From Chromatiales bacterium (GTDB taxonomy: Bacteria > Pseudomonadota > Gammaproteobacteria > Steroidobacterales > GCA-2729495): a stretch of 64,000 nucleotides of DNA. A program made the translations under genes and the position numbers. The notes under the pieces are model-generated. The model worked only from the letters and a program-made list of their open reading frames with translations, was not told where the DNA came from and ran no database searches. How positions within the stretch are numbered: the stretch's first letter is position 1; every line of letters begins with the position of its first letter. The stretch lies in assembly GCA_016789845.1 (NCBI GenBank), contig JAEUQA010000067.1, positions 62,001 through 126,000 on the forward strand. Reading direction: 5' to 3'. Of this stretch, positions 27,806 to 37,878 are shown one piece after another.

Positions 27806-30226
27806 ATGATGTCTGACGCCGATACGCAGCACCGCCTGAACGTACCGATCCTCCCCCTGCGGGACGTGGTCGTTTACCCGCACATGGTCATCCCGCTGTT
27901 CGTCGGTCGCGCCCGGTCGATCCAGGCCCTCGACGAGGCGATGCAGGCCGGGAAGCAGATCCTGCTGGTGGCCCAGAAGCAGGCCGACGTCGATGAGCCG
28001 TCCCTCGAGGATATTTACCGGGTCGGCACACTCGCCACGATCCTTCAGCTGCTGAAGCTGCCCGATGGCACGGTGAAGGTCCTGGTGGAGGGTGGTACGC
28101 GGGCAAATCTGACCAAGACCCGCGGCGCCGAGTTCTTCTCTGCCGACATCACCCTCGTCGAGGATCGTCTTGATGTCACGACGCGGGAAGCGGATGTGCT
28201 CAAGCGGTCGCTGATTTCCCAGTTCGAGAACTACGTCAAGCTGAATCGCAAGGTGCCGCCGGAGATCCTCACCTCTCTCGCGGGCATCGACCAGCCCGGG
28301 CGCCTGGCCGATACCGTGGCCGCCCACATGGCATTGAAGCTGGAGCAGAAGCAGAAGGTGCTGGAGATTGAGACCGTCCGCGAGCGGCTCGAGCACGTCA
28401 TGACGCTGATCGAGACTGAAATCGACATGCTGCAGATCGAGAAGCGGATCCGCGGCCGGGTCAAGCAGCAGATGGAGAAGAGCCAGCGCGAGTACTACCT
28501 TAACGAGCAGATGAAGGCGATCCAGAAGGAGCTCGGGGACATGGAAGATGCCCCGAACGAGATCGCCGAGCTCGAGCAGCGCATTGCGCGCGCCGGGATG
28601 CCCCAGGAGGCCCGTGACAAGGCTGCGTCGGAGCTGAACAAGCTCAAGATGATGTCGCCCATGTCCGCCGAGGCAACCGTGGTGCGGAATTACGTGGACT
28701 GGCTGCTGAGAGCGCCGTGGCGGAAGCGCACGCGCGTGAATCAGGAGCTTGGGGCGGCCGAGCAGGTGCTTGAGAAGGATCACTTCGGCCTGGACAAGGT
28801 CAAGGAGCGGATCCTCGAATACCTGGCGGTCCAGCAGCGCGTCAAGAAGCTCAAGGGTCCAATTCTCTGCCTCGTGGGCCCGCCGGGTGTCGGCAAGACT
28901 TCCCTGGGACAAAGCATCGCCCGCGCCACCAATCGCAAGTTCGTCCGCATGTCACTGGGTGGCGTCCGCGACGAGGCCGAGATCCGCGGTCACAGGCGTA
29001 CCTACATCGGCTCCATGCCCGGCAAGATCGTGCAGAACCTCGCGAAGACCGGTGTCCGCAACCCACTGTTCCTGCTCGACGAGGTGGACAAGATGTCCAC
29101 TGATTTCCGCGGTGATCCGTCCTCGGCGTTGCTGGAGGTGCTGGATCCCGAGCAGAACGCCAGCTTCAACGATCATTACCTCGAAGTTGACTTCGACCTG
29201 TCCGAGGTAATGTTCGTCTGTACGGCCAATACGCTGAACATTCCTGCGCCGCTGCTCGACCGCATGGAGGTGATTCGAATCCCGGGTTACACGGAGGACG
29301 AGAAGCTCAACATCGCCCGGAACTACCTCGCGCCGAAGCAGATGAAGGCGAACGGCCTCAAGAGCGGCGAGATTTCCATTTCGGACTCGGCGATTCGCGA
29401 CATCATCCGGTACTACACGCGCGAGTCCGGGGTCCGGAACCTGGAACGGGAACTCGCCAAGATCTGCCGGAAGGTCGTCAAGTACCACCTCCTGAAGCCC
29501 GACACCAGGGCGACCCATGTGGTGCCGAAGGGCCTCGACAAGTACCTTGGCGTACGCCGCTATCGCTACGGCCGTGCCGAGGAGACCAACCAGATCGGCC
29601 AGGTTACCGGCCTGGCGTGGACCGAAGTCGGTGGTGAACTGCTCACGATCGAGGCTGCCGTTGTGCCCGGCAAGGGCAAGCTGATCAACACGGGGCAACT
29701 TGGTGAGGTGATGCGGGAGTCCATCCAGGCGGCGACCACCATCATCCGCGGCAGGGCCGCCCTGCTTGGCATCGACGAGGATTTCCACCAGAAGCTTGAC
29801 CTGCACATTCACGTGCCCGAGGGAGCGACGCCCAAGGACGGGCCGAGCGCCGGCATTGGCATGTGCACGGCTCTCATCTCGGCCCTGACGGGTATCCCGG
29901 TCCGGTGCGACGTTGCCATGACCGGTGAGATCACCCTCCGCGGTGAGGTGCTCCCGATAGGTGGCCTGAAAGAGAAGCTGCTCGCAGCCCACCGGGGCGG
30001 TATTGCGACGGTCGTGATCCCACGGGACAACGAGAAGGACCTGGCGGATATCCCCAAAAACATCAAGGACAAGCTCGACATTGTTCCGGTGCGTTGGATT
30101 GATGAAGTGCTGCAGCTGACCCTGCAGAACATGCCGGTTCCCAAGGCCGCCGACCGGGTGATTCCCGGCGACGAGGCTGGCAAGGGCCAGCCCGAGCCGG
30201 CGGATTCCGGGGTGCGGGCGCACTGA
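27806..30226 (+). CDS. lon: ATP-dependent protease La
   Basis: 806 residues. N-terminal substrate-binding domain (~1-200), coiled middle, AAA+ module ([22 protein letters not shown]) and the C-terminal protease domain with the Ser681-Lys724 dyad ([11 protein letters not shown] and [12 protein letters not shown]). Lon degrades misfolded proteins and unstable regulators. A strong AAGGAGA ribosome site stands 7 bp upstream. The 102-bp gap after clpX contains an imperfect GGCGCAGCGCC palindrome but no promoter I can assign with confidence. Confidence 0.97.
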   Translation: MMSDADTQHRLNVPILPLRDVVVYPHMVIPLFVGRARSIQALDEAMQAGKQILLVAQKQADVDEPSLEDIYRVGTLATILQLLKLPDGTVKVLVEGGTRANLTKTRGAEFFSADITLVEDRLDVTTREADVLKRSLISQFENYVKLNRKVPPEILTSLAGIDQPGRLADTVAAHMALKLEQKQKVLEIETVRERLEHVMTLIETEIDMLQIEKRIRGRVKQQMEKSQREYYLNEQMKAIQKELGDMEDAPNEIAELEQRIARAGMPQEARDKAASELNKLKMMSPMSAEATVVRNYVDWLLRAPWRKRTRVNQELGAAEQVLEKDHFGLDKVKERILEYLAVQQRVKKLKGPILCLVGPPGVGKTSLGQSIARATNRKFVRMSLGGVRDEAEIRGHRRTYIGSMPGKIVQNLAKTGVRNPLFLLDEVDKMSTDFRGDPSSALLEVLDPEQNASFNDHYLEVDFDLSEVMFVCTANTLNIPAPLLDRMEVIRIPGYTEDEKLNIARNYLAPKQMKANGLKSGEISISDSAIRDIIRYYTRESGVRNLERELAKICRKVVKYHLLKPDTRATHVVPKGLDKYLGVRRYRYGRAEETNQIGQVTGLAWTEVGGELLTIEAAVVPGKGKLINTGQLGEVMRESIQAATTIIRGRAALLGIDEDFHQKLDLHIHVPEGATPKDGPSAGIGMCTALISALTGIPVRCDVAMTGEITLRGEVLPIGGLKEKLLAAHRGGIATVVIPRDNEKDLADIPKNIKDKLDIVPVRWIDEVLQLTLQNMPVPKAADRVIPGDEAGKGQPEPADSGVRAH

Positions 30227-30278
30227 AAAATGGCCGGAAACCCCGGGGATTTTGGCTGACGGGGCCGGCGAGGCGCGG

Positions 30279-30308
30279 TTGACAGCCGTTTTTCGGCCTT
30301 GGTATAAG
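30279..30308 (+). promoter_or_regulatory. Strong sigma-70 promoter of hupB
   Basis: A perfect TTGACA at 30279-30284 and TATAAG at 30303-30308, 18-bp spacer. The start of hupB lies about 180 bp downstream, so the leader RNA would be unusually long for this gene. Beyond a GC-rich head region I see no known riboregulator in it. Confidence 0.7.
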
Positions 30309-30492
30309 GTTTTTGAATTGCTTCTGGCTGCGGCTCTTCTTGCAGCGACCGTCACCGGATTTAGGGGACGTCACTGAAATCACCAGGCTGAAGTAACCCC
30401 GATGAGCTCGACGAGGGGCTTTCCCGGGGCCAGTTGGCCGACCGTGGGATCAGTGGCGAGGGATTAACTCGTCTGATGCTGAAGGTGTGTTG

Positions 30493-30765
30493 ATGAACAA
30501 GGGTGACTTGATCGAAGTGGTTGCGGACGATGCGGGCCTGTCGAAGGCCGATGCCACCCGCGCGGTGGACGCGGTGATCGGCGCCATAACGAAGGCCCTG
30601 AAGGCCGGCAAACAGGTATCGCTGGTGGGTTTCGGGACTTTTGCCGTGAAGACGCGGGCTGCCCGGCAGGGGCGCAACCCCCGTACGGGCGAGACGATCC
30701 AGATTTCCGCAAGCAAAGTTCCTGGCTTCAAGGCTGGGAAGGCTCTGAAGGATGCCGTAAACTAG
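30493..30765 (+). CDS. hupB: DNA-binding protein HU-beta
   Basis: 90 residues, the exact length of E. coli HU-beta. The start is the ATG at 30493 with GAAGG upstream; GTG and TTG codons directly precede it in frame. The DNA-binding arm motif is [14 protein letters not shown] dimers bend and compact DNA without sequence preference. Position between lon and ppiD matches E. coli. Confidence 0.97.
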   Translation: MNKGDLIEVVADDAGLSKADATRAVDAVIGAITKALKAGKQVSLVGFGTFAVKTRAARQGRNPRTGETIQISASKVPGFKAGKALKDAVN

Positions 30766-30794
30766 ACGGCCATCGCCGGAGCGCTGGAGACCGG

Positions 30795-30832
30795 GCGCCC
30801 CGTACTGGCACCAGCTTGCCGGCACGGGGCGC
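30795..30832 (+). terminator. Probable hupB transcript terminator hairpin
   Basis: GCGCCCCGT at 30795-30803 pairs with ACGGGGCGC at 30824-30832, with an inner GGCA/TGCC stem in the loop. The U-tract is weak (TGACGTTT), so termination may be inefficient or the hairpin may act as an mRNA end. Confidence 0.5.
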
Positions 30833-30866
30833 TGACGTTTGGATGGCTCGCAGCGCGCCGGAGCGG

Positions 30867-30942
30867 GGGTGCTTAGCTCAGCTGGAAGAGCGTCGCCCTT
30901 ACAAGGCGAAGGTCGGGGGTTCGAGGCCCTCAGCACCCACCA
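30867..30942 (+). tRNA. tRNA-Val (anticodon TAC)
   Basis: 76 nt including CCA. Acceptor GGGTGCT pairs with AGCACCC. The anticodon loop CCTTACAAG gives TAC. It lies between hupB and tRNA-Asp. Confidence 0.96.
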
Positions 30943-30985
30943 GCACCGGACGGACGATGGGCTTGCGTAATCTTGAAACAAGAGT

Positions 30986-31062
30986 GGAGTGGTAGTTCAG
31001 TTGGTTAGAATACCGGCCTGTCACGCCGGGGGTCGCGGGTTCGAGTCCCGTCCACTCCGCCA
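30986..31062 (+). tRNA. tRNA-Asp (anticodon GTC)
   Basis: 77 nt including CCA. Acceptor GGAGTGG pairs with CCACTCC; anticodon loop CCTGTCACG gives GTC. The ppiD start is 22 bp downstream, so a processed tRNA transcript may run into ppiD. Confidence 0.96.
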
Positions 31063-31083
31063 CCAACAGTAACGCGCAAGTCG

Positions 31084-32991
31084 ATGCTGCAAAATATTCG
31101 GGAGAAGCTCACGGGCTGGGTGGCCTTCGCCGTTCTCCTCATCATTGCGGTACCGCTGGCGCTCAGCTTTGTCAGCAGCGATTTCACGGTAACCTCGTCG
31201 GGCTTCGCTGCCCGGGTTAACGGCGAGGAAATTCCATCCGTGGATTTCCAGCGTGTTTACCAGAACCAGCTCGTGGCTGAGCAGCAGGCTGCCGGGGGGC
31301 AGTTGCCAGCCGAGGCCGAAGAACAGCTCAAGCGCCAGACGCTCGATGGTCTGGTCCTCAATCGGGCGGTTACCCAGTTCGTCCGTGACGCGGGATTCCG
31401 GGTGGGTGCCGCTCAGGTGATCGACTACGTCCGTGGCCTCCCGGCCTTCCAGGTCGGTGGCCAGTTTTCCAAGCCAGCCTATGACGCCACCCTGGCGTCC
31501 CAGGGCATCACGCCCACGGGCTTCGAGAAGGAGCAGCAGGCGCTGCTAGCCGTCCGCCAGTTGCAGGATGGCCTCGTCGAAAGCTCCTTTTTCACACCCA
31601 CGGAGTTCCGTCGCCTGATCGCCCTCGACCAGGAGCGCAGGGACGTGGGCTATGTACTGTTCGATCCTCGCGTGATGGGAGCCGGAATCAGCGTCAGCGA
31701 AGCCGACGTGCAGTCCTACTACGTGGCCAATGCCAACCAGTTCCAGTCTCCGGAGAGTGCCACCGTCGAGTACGTGCAGGTTGCGATCGAGGACATGGCG
31801 CGGGACTACACTCCCGATGAAGAGGCCCTGCGCAAGGCCTACGAGTCCGATCCGACGCGCTTCCGCACCGATGAGGAGCGGCGGGCGCGGCACATCCTGA
31901 TCGCCGTGGACGATAGCCGGAGCGATTCCGCCGCCAGGGCACTGGCGGACGAAGTTGCCAGCAAGCTGGCCAGCGGTGCTGATTTCGCCGCGCTGGCCGC
32001 CCAATACTCGAACGACCCCGGGTCGGCCAATCGTGGCGGGGACCTGGGATTTGCGGCTCCCGGTAATTACGTCGAGGCCTTCGACAAGGCACTCTTCGCC
32101 CTCGAGGTCGGTGCGACGTCACCACCGATCAAGACCGAGTTCGGCTATCACATCATCCGGCTCGAGGAGTTGCGCCCGGGTTCGGGTAAGAGCTTCGACG
32201 AGGTGCGTGACCAGCTGGCCGACGAGTTGCGCCGGCAGAAGGCCCAGGACGAGTTCTACGCCATAGCCGAACGCCTCGATGACCTGGCGCTGGAGAACCC
32301 GACCTCGCTGGAGCCAGCAGCAAAGGATACCGGGCTGACTGTCCGTCGTTTCGACGGGTTTACCCGCGCGGGTGGTGGACCGTTCGGGACCAACCCGAAT
32401 GTCGTCAGCGCGATCTTTGCGCCCGGCGTGCTCGAAGGCAGCGAGAACACGCCCCTGATCGAGCTGGACGAGTCTCGTGCCATCGTTGCCCGGGTTGCCG
32501 AGCACAAGCTGCCCGCCCCGTTGCCTCTCGAGCAGGTCCGGGCCGAGATCGTCGACCGCTTGCGCACGTTGCGGGCGACGACCGAGGCGACATCCCGGGG
32601 CGAGGCGATTCTCAAGCGGGCGCAGGCCGGCGAGGATCTCGCGGCCGTGGTGGCGTCGGAGGGACTGAAGCTCGCGGAGGCAGGTCCCCTGACCCGCAGG
32701 TCGCCCACAGTCCCGCCGGACCTCCTTTCAGCGGTCTTCCGGGCGCCCAAGCCGGCCGGCAAGCCGGTGGTGCAGGGCGTCAGCCTTCCCGGTGGTGCCT
32801 TCGCGGTCTTCCAGGTTCGCTCGGTGGTCCCTGGCGTGCCTGAAGTCATCCCGCAGCAGCAGCGGGACGAGCGCAAGGCAGCCCTGGCACAGCGGGTTGC
32901 TGGCATCGAGACGGAGGCCCTGGCAGTCCAACTGCGGGAGTCCGCCAAGGTGGTCGTGGCGCCCGACCTTTTCAAGGCTACGGACGACTAG
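31084..32991 (+). CDS. ppiD: Membrane-anchored periplasmic chaperone PpiD
   Basis: 635 residues. One N-terminal membrane helix (GWVAFAVLLIIAVPLALSFV), a SurA-like chaperone region, and a parvulin-type PPIase domain at about residues 255-360 (ARHILIAVDD, GGDLGFAAPG). PpiD sits at the SecYEG exit and helps newly exported proteins fold; its parvulin domain is often catalytically silent in the family. There is no clear ribosome site before the ATG. The order hupB-tRNA-ppiD-fabI is common. Confidence 0.94.
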   Translation: MLQNIREKLTGWVAFAVLLIIAVPLALSFVSSDFTVTSSGFAARVNGEEIPSVDFQRVYQNQLVAEQQAAGGQLPAEAEEQLKRQTLDGLVLNRAVTQFVRDAGFRVGAAQVIDYVRGLPAFQVGGQFSKPAYDATLASQGITPTGFEKEQQALLAVRQLQDGLVESSFFTPTEFRRLIALDQERRDVGYVLFDPRVMGAGISVSEADVQSYYVANANQFQSPESATVEYVQVAIEDMARDYTPDEEALRKAYESDPTRFRTDEERRARHILIAVDDSRSDSAARALADEVASKLASGADFAALAAQYSNDPGSANRGGDLGFAAPGNYVEAFDKALFALEVGATSPPIKTEFGYHIIRLEELRPGSGKSFDEVRDQLADELRRQKAQDEFYAIAERLDDLALENPTSLEPAAKDTGLTVRRFDGFTRAGGGPFGTNPNVVSAIFAPGVLEGSENTPLIELDESRAIVARVAEHKLPAPLPLEQVRAEIVDRLRTLRATTEATSRGEAILKRAQAGEDLAAVVASEGLKLAEAGPLTRRSPTVPPDLLSAVFRAPKPAGKPVVQGVSLPGGAFAVFQVRSVVPGVPEVIPQQQRDERKAALAQRVAGIETEALAVQLRESAKVVVAPDLFKATDD

Positions 32992-33032
32992 GATCCCTCG
33001 CCGGTCTGTCCTTCCCCAAGGCGCCGTCTAGA

Positions 33033-33809
33033 CTAGAGGCTCATGCCAACCTGGCTGTAGCCGCCATCCACGTACAGTATTTCCCCGGTGATGCCTGCGG
33101 CAAGATCCGAGCAGAGGAAGGCAGCGGCGTTGCCTACGTCCTCGATGGTCACGTTGCGGCGGATGGGAGTGGCATTCGCCACGTGCTGGAGCATCGACCG
33201 GAAGCCGCCGATCCCGGCCGCGGCCAGGGTCTTGATGGGTCCCGCCGAGATGCCGTTCACCCGCACGCCCGCGGCGCCCAGTTCGGCCGCCATGAAGCGC
33301 ACGTTCGCCTCCAGGCTCGCCTTCGCCGGCCCCATGACGTTGTAATTGGGAATGGCCCGTACCGCGCCCAGGTAGGTCAGCGTCAGGAGGGCCGAGGCCG
33401 GGGAGAGCAGGTGCCGGCCGTACTTGGCCAGGGCCGCGAAGCTGTAGCTGCTGATGTCGTGGGCGATCTGGAAGCCCTCGCGCGTCACGGACTCCAGATA
33501 GCTGCCAGCGAGCTGGTCCCTGGGGGCGAACGCGACGGAGTGGACTATCACATCCACGCTCGTCCAGCGCGCCGCGAGGGCGTCGTACATGCGCCGGATC
33601 TCGTCGTCGCTCGCTACATCCAGGGGCAGGCAAATCGACGACCCCGTCTCCGCCGCCATCTCGCGCACCCGTTCCCCGAGGCGCTCCGTCTGGTAGGTGA
33701 AGGCGAGGCTGGCGCCTTCCCGGGCCATTGCCTGCGCGATGCCCCACGCGATGGACCGGTCGCTGGCGACCCCGGTGATCAGTGCGCGCTTTCCGGCCAG
33801 GAATCCCAT
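33033..33809 (-). CDS. fabI: Enoyl-[acyl-carrier-protein] reductase (NADH)
   Basis: 258 residues from the ATG at 33809 ([20 protein letters not shown]); an upstream in-frame ATG at 33845 is unlikely. A short-chain dehydrogenase fold with the FabI-type Tyr-x6-Lys site [13 protein letters not shown]. It carries out the last reduction of each fatty-acid elongation cycle and is the triclosan/isoniazid-class target. It converges with ppiD and diverges from the methyltransferase gene. Confidence 0.96.
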   Translation of the reverse strand: MGFLAGKRALITGVASDRSIAWGIAQAMAREGASLAFTYQTERLGERVREMAAETGSSICLPLDVASDDEIRRMYDALAARWTSVDVIVHSVAFAPRDQLAGSYLESVTREGFQIAHDISSYSFAALAKYGRHLLSPASALLTLTYLGAVRAIPNYNVMGPAKASLEANVRFMAAELGAAGVRVNGISAGPIKTLAAAGIGGFRSMLQHVANATPIRRNVTIEDVGNAAAFLCSDLAAGITGEILYVDGGYSQVGMSL

Positions 33810-33882
33810 GCGACTCTCACTTCCGCGAAGTTCGAAGGCCGGCATTGTAAAGCCAGCGCCGGGCCTGGGCTAATATAGGGCC

Positions 33883-34638
33883 ATGCGTTCGCACTGGCTC
33901 GAGACAGGCACCGGCACGGCGTTGCTGCGCGAGGAGTCCCGGCAGGTCGCGGGCGCGTTCGAGAACATCTTTGGCGACCAGTTCCTGCAGATCGGCGCCT
34001 GGGGCGACCCGGCCCTGTTCCGCCGGTATGCCCGCACCCGGCGCTACGCCGTCGTGGCCGCCAGGCGCGGCCCTGGCGTGGACTTCGTGAGCGCTCCCGA
34101 AGACCTCGCGGTGGCGACGGATTCGATCGATGCCGTCTTTCTGCCCCATATCCTCGAATATACCGAGGACCCGCACGCCGTGCTTCGGGAGGTCGACCGC
34201 ATCCTCAGGCCCGACGGGCATGTGGTGATTGCGGGCTTCAACGCCTGGGGCTGGTGGGGCGTTCGTCACTACCTGTCGGGGCGGCGGTTTCCCGCTGGAG
34301 CCAGGCGCCTGGTCTCGGAGTACCGCCTTCGCGACTGGCTCCACCTGCTGGACTACTTCGTTGAGCCGGCGCGCTTCCACCATATGGCTGCACCCATCTA
34401 CCGCACGTTCGTTCCCGCCGATGCGCCAGCCGACGACGGCGCCAGCCGGACCGGGCCTGGTGGCCAGGAATGGCGGGACTCGCCGGCGCGATTCCGGCGC
34501 TGGAATCCCCTGGCCAGCTGCTATCTTCTGGTGGCCCGCAAGGAAGTTTTCACCGTCACGCCGATCCGTCCGGCATTTCGCCGTCGCCCGCAGCTCGTGG
34601 GCAGCCTGGTCAATCCCACCACCCGGAACGTGGCATGA
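33883..34638 (+). CDS. SAM-dependent methyltransferase of unknown substrate
   Basis: 251 residues, Methyltransf_11-like. The segment [20 protein letters not shown] and the [13 protein letters not shown] motif fit a class I methyltransferase, though the glycine-rich SAM loop is altered ([12 protein letters not shown]). Relatives lie beside rnhA-dnaQ in many gammaproteobacteria, and the ATG of rnhA overlaps its stop, so the three form an operon. A TAATAT hexamer starts exactly 12 bp before the ATG, suggesting a leaderless transcript. Substrate unknown. Confidence 0.8.
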   Translation: MRSHWLETGTGTALLREESRQVAGAFENIFGDQFLQIGAWGDPALFRRYARTRRYAVVAARRGPGVDFVSAPEDLAVATDSIDAVFLPHILEYTEDPHAVLREVDRILRPDGHVVIAGFNAWGWWGVRHYLSGRRFPAGARRLVSEYRLRDWLHLLDYFVEPARFHHMAAPIYRTFVPADAPADDGASRTGPGGQEWRDSPARFRRWNPLASCYLLVARKEVFTVTPIRPAFRRRPQLVGSLVNPTTRNVA

Positions 34639-35102
34639 CGGACGTGGAGCTCTATACCGATGGCGCCTGCCGCGGGAATCCGGGACCGGGCGGCTGGGGC
34701 GTGCTCCTCCGGGCCAGGGGGCAGGAGCGCGAGATCTGTGGCGGTGCGTTGGCCACCACGAACAACCGGATGGAGCTCATGGCGGCCATCGAAGGGCTCC
34801 AGGCGCTGACACGGCCCTGTTCGGTCGCGGTCTATACCGACTCCGAGTACCTGAGAAAGGGCATCGGGGAGTGGTTGCCCCGGTGGAAGGCAACCGGCTG
34901 GCGAACGGCCGCCCGCAAGCCCGTCAAGAACGAGGATCTCTGGCGCCGGCTCGAGGAGGCAGTCGCCCGGCACGAGGTGGAGTGGCACTGGGTAAAGGGC
35001 CATTCCGGCCACGCGGAGAACGAGCGTGCCGACGCGCTGGCGAACCGCGGTCTCGATGACATCCTGGCTGCAGTGCGCGCGCCAGAAGACGTCCTGAAGT
35101 AG
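34635..35102 (+). CDS. rnhA: Ribonuclease HI
   Basis: 155 residues, the E. coli length. Catalytic acidic residues are recognisable in the motifs [36 protein letters not shown] and [12 protein letters not shown]. It cleaves the RNA strand of RNA-DNA hybrids. The start overlaps the methyltransferase stop as ATGA. Confidence 0.97.
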   Translation: MTDVELYTDGACRGNPGPGGWGVLLRARGQEREICGGALATTNNRMELMAAIEGLQALTRPCSVAVYTDSEYLRKGIGEWLPRWKATGWRTAARKPVKNEDLWRRLEEAVARHEVEWHWVKGHSGHAENERADALANRGLDDILAAVRAPEDVLK

Positions 35103-35121
35103 CAGGTTGCGGGACAGACAG

Positions 35122-35841
35122 ATGCGGCAGATCGTGCTGGATACCGAGACAACCGGCCTCGAGGTGGAGAAGGGGCACCGGATCATCGAGCTGGGTTGCG
35201 TGGAGCTGGTGAACCGCCGGCGTACGCACCGCACCCTCCATCACTACCTGCAGCCCGACCGGGAGATCGACGCCGGTGCGCAGGAGGTGCACGGCATCTC
35301 CGCCGAGATGCTGGCCGGGAAGCCGCGCTTCGCGGACGTCGCCCGGGAGTTCCTGGATTTCGTGGCCGACGCCGAGCTAATCATCCACAACGCCGACTTC
35401 GACGTGGGGTTCCTGGACGCCGAGCTCGGGCTCCTCGGCCCAGACGCGCCGCGGATCACCGGGGTCTGCACGGTAGTGGACACGCTGGCCCTTGCGCGCC
35501 GGCTGCACCCCGGGCAGCGCAACAGCCTGGACGCGCTATGCAAGCGCTATGCGGTGGATAACACCGGTCGCGAATTCCACGGCGCGCTTCTGGATGCCCA
35601 GTTGCTGGCCGACGTGTACCTCGGCATGACCGGTGGGCAGGCCACGCTGCTGCTCGACCAGGGCGCGGGCGAAACGGCCGTGCAGCACCTGGCTACCCGG
35701 CCCGTGGCTCGTGACGGGCTCCGCCTGGCCGTGGTCCGGGCGTCCGCCGATGAACTCGCGGAGCACGAACGGTACCTCGCGCTCCTGGACAAGCAGAGTG
35801 GCGGCAAGACTGTCTGGCGGACCCTTGGGCAGAGGCCCTAG
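35122..35841 (+). CDS. dnaQ: DNA polymerase III epsilon subunit (3'-5' proofreading exonuclease)
   Basis: 239 residues from the ATG at 35122. DEDDh exonuclease: Exo I LDTETTGLE, Exo II HNADFDVGFLDAE, Exo III HGALLDAQLLADVY. The C-terminal tail binds the polymerase alpha subunit. A TTG at 35107 gives an alternative start. It follows rnhA by 19 bp, in the head-to-tail arrangement here rather than divergent as in E. coli. Confidence 0.95.
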   Translation: MRQIVLDTETTGLEVEKGHRIIELGCVELVNRRRTHRTLHHYLQPDREIDAGAQEVHGISAEMLAGKPRFADVAREFLDFVADAELIIHNADFDVGFLDAELGLLGPDAPRITGVCTVVDTLALARRLHPGQRNSLDALCKRYAVDNTGREFHGALLDAQLLADVYLGMTGGQATLLLDQGAGETAVQHLATRPVARDGLRLAVVRASADELAEHERYLALLDKQSGGKTVWRTLGQRP

Positions 35842-35845
35842 CAGG

Positions 35846-36322
35846 GTGTTCTACGCCGCCAGTGCCGGCCTTGCCCTCTATGCCTTCTGGCTCCTGCTGT
35901 CGGGCCACTTCGAGGCATTCCTGCTGTCCGCCGGGGCGGCCTCGGCCCTTGCCGTGGCCTGGCTCAGTCACCGCATGGACCTGATCGACAGGGAGGGGCA
36001 CCCCGTCCACCTGGGCCCGCGGGCGCTGCTCTACTGGCCCTGGCTGCTCGCCGAGATCGTGCGCTCGGCCTGGGACGTGAGCCGGATCATCGTTCATCCG
36101 CGCCTGCCCATCAGCCCCACGCTCGTCCGGTTCAGGCCGAGCCAGCGAACGGATCTCGGCCGGGTAATCCTGGCGAACTCGATCACCCTGACGCCGGGGA
36201 CCATCACGATAGAGGCCAGTGCGGAGGAGTTCCTCGTCCATGCGCTGACGGAGGCGGGTGCCGACGCCCTGGCCACCGGAGACATGGATCGCCGTGTGAC
36301 CGGCTTCGAGGGCAGCCCGTGA
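35846..36322 (+). CDS. mrpE: Mrp-type cation/proton antiporter subunit E
   Basis: 158 residues, the usual MrpE/MnhE size, from a GTG 4 bp after the dnaQ stop. Two or three membrane helices (FYAASAGLALYAFWLLLSG; LLYWPWLLAEIVRSAWDVSRII) and the cytoplasmic domain with LANSITLTPGTITIEA, the MrpE signature. It is the first gene of a nine-gene antiporter operon in which almost every start overlaps the preceding stop. Confidence 0.92.
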   Translation: MFYAASAGLALYAFWLLLSGHFEAFLLSAGAASALAVAWLSHRMDLIDREGHPVHLGPRALLYWPWLLAEIVRSAWDVSRIIVHPRLPISPTLVRFRPSQRTDLGRVILANSITLTPGTITIEASAEEFLVHALTEAGADALATGDMDRRVTGFEGSP

Positions 36323-36606
36323 TGTTCCTCGCCGCCACGGTGGCGCTGCTCGCCACGATGGCCCTGATCCTCGGGCGGGCCATTCTCGGTCCCACCGTGT
36401 TCGACAGGCTGCAGGCGGCGAACTCGATCGGGACGTGCGCCATGCTGTTCCTCGCGGTCCTCGGCTTCCTGAACGGGCGCCCCGAGTTCCTCGACCTGGC
36501 TATCATCTACGGCCTGCTGAACGTGATCGGCACAGTCGCCGTACTCCGGTATTTCAGGGGTGGCAGCCTGGTCGACCCTGCCGGCGACCGTGGAGAAGGG
36601 CAGTGA
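36322..36606 (+). CDS. mrpF: Mrp-type antiporter subunit F
   Basis: 94 residues with three membrane helices. Family landmarks are GPTVFDRLQAANSIGT and DLAIIYGLLNVIGTVAVLRYF. The ATG overlaps the mrpE stop (TGATG); the GTG immediately before is an alternative. MrpF is a small membrane subunit that packs with E and G. Confidence 0.9.
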   Translation: MFLAATVALLATMALILGRAILGPTVFDRLQAANSIGTCAMLFLAVLGFLNGRPEFLDLAIIYGLLNVIGTVAVLRYFRGGSLVDPAGDRGEGQ

Positions 36607-36923
36607 CCGCGTTCCTGGATGCGCTGAGCTGGGTGTTCCTGGCGTCCGGCGGCCTGTTCTGCGTGATCGGCGCCGTGGGCCTGCTGCGCATGCCGGATAT
36701 CTACACCCGCGTACACGCCGCAAGCGTGCTGGACACGCTTGGCGCAGGCCTGATCCTGCTCGGCCTGCTGCTCCAGGCTGGTCTCGGGCTGGTGGCGGCC
36801 AAGCTGCTGGTCATCGGTCTCCTGATCTTCTTTGCCAGCCCGACGGCTACGCACGCGCTCGCCAAGGCAGCGTGGACACATGGCCTGGAGCCGATGGCAA
36901 CCTCGCGCCGGAGCCGGCCATAG
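36603..36923 (+). CDS. mrpG: Mrp-type antiporter subunit G
   Basis: 106 residues from a GTG overlapping the mrpF stop (GTGA). Three membrane helices and the characteristic GLLRMPDIYTRVHAASVLDTLGAG segment, shared with MnhG and MbhC. The C-terminus is a short basic tail. Confidence 0.92.
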   Translation: MTAFLDALSWVFLASGGLFCVIGAVGLLRMPDIYTRVHAASVLDTLGAGLILLGLLLQAGLGLVAAKLLVIGLLIFFASPTATHALAKAAWTHGLEPMATSRRSRP

Positions 36924-37456
36924 AAACGCTCATCATCGAAGTCCTGCTGGCCCTGATGATGGTCACGGTCGTCGCCTTGGCCCGGACCCGCAACCTGTTC
37001 GGCGTCGTCGTCCTGTTCGGCGTGTACAGCTTCCTCATGGCCACGGTGCTGACCGTTCTCGACGCCGTGGACGTGGCGATGACCGAGGCCGCGGTTGGCG
37101 CGGGTATCTCCACCGTGTTGTTCCTGGGCGCACTCCTGCTGTGCCGGAGCGAGGAGGCGAGACCTGTTCACCGGCCGTGGCTGCCCCTGCTGGTGTCCGT
37201 GGCCGTGGGTGGCCTCCTGGTCTATGGCTCGCTGGGCATGCCGGTGTTCTCGGACCCCGGTGCGCCTGCCCACCGGCATGTCGCGCAGCACTACCTGGCC
37301 AATGCGATGGACGAGACCGGGGCGCCCAATGTGGTGACCGCCGTGCTCGCCAGCTACCGGGGCTACGACACGCTGGGGGAGACCGTGGTCGTCTTCACGG
37401 CTGGAGCCGGCGTCATCGCGCTCCTGCGGCGGCGCCCCGGGCGGAGAAAGCCGTGA
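36872..37456 (+). CDS. DUF4040/MbhD plus MbhE-like antiporter subunit
   Basis: Up to 194 residues. N-terminal part (ETLIIEVLLALMM to ALLLCR) matches the DUF4040/MbhD domain, with the DVAMTEAAVGAGISTVLFLGA signature; the C-terminal part (DPGAPAHRHVAQHYLANAM and NVVTAVLASYRGYDTLGE) matches MbhE. Together they equal the C-terminal end of long MrpA proteins, here detached. The start is uncertain: GTG at 36872 overlaps mrpG by 52 bp, ATA at 36920 fits the helix best, and the first ATG (36956) would cut into the first helix. Confidence 0.8.
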   Translation: MDTWPGADGNLAPEPAIETLIIEVLLALMMVTVVALARTRNLFGVVVLFGVYSFLMATVLTVLDAVDVAMTEAAVGAGISTVLFLGALLLCRSEEARPVHRPWLPLLVSVAVGGLLVYGSLGMPVFSDPGAPAHRHVAQHYLANAMDETGAPNVVTAVLASYRGYDTLGETVVVFTAGAGVIALLRRRPGRRKP

Positions 37457-37878
37457 AGGATGATCTCGTGCTCCGGGTCGTCGGCAAGCTGCTGATCCCC
37501 TTCATCCTGCTCTTCGGCCTCTACGTGCTCTTTCACGGGGACTACGGCCCGGGCGGAGGCTTCCAGGCCGGCGTCATCCTGGCCGCGGGGATCATCTTCT
37601 ACGCGTTGATCTACAGCGTGGAAGAGGCGCGACGGGTCGTGCCCGAACCGCTGGTGGAGGCCATGATGGCCGTCGGCGTCCTGCTCTACGTCACAGTGGG
37701 CGTGGCCGGCCAGGTGCTGGGCGGGAACTTCCTCGACTACTTCGTGCTTGCTGCGGACCCGGTGGCCGGCCAGCTGCGGGGCATACTCCTGGTGGAGTGC
37801 GGCGTTGCGGTTGCCGTGACCGGCGTGATGCTGAAGGTGTTCTACATGTTCGCCGGCCGCGGGAATCTCGACCAGTGA
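37453..37878 (+). CDS. mrpB: Mrp-type antiporter subunit B
   Basis: 141 residues, GTG start overlapping the previous stop. Four membrane helices with the MrpB signature HGDYGPGGGFQAGVILAAG. Equivalent to MbhF in membrane-bound hydrogenase. Confidence 0.92.
   Translation: MKDDLVLRVVGKLLIPFILLFGLYVLFHGDYGPGGGFQAGVILAAGIIFYALIYSVEEARRVVPEPLVEAMMAVGVLLYVTVGVAGQVLGGNFLDYFVLAADPVAGQLRGILLVECGVAVAVTGVMLKVFYMFAGRGNLDQ

Noticed and set aside
30279..30490. Possible riboswitch in the long hupB leader
   Set aside because: The leader is long, but no known aptamer core could be recognised; only the promoter is supported.
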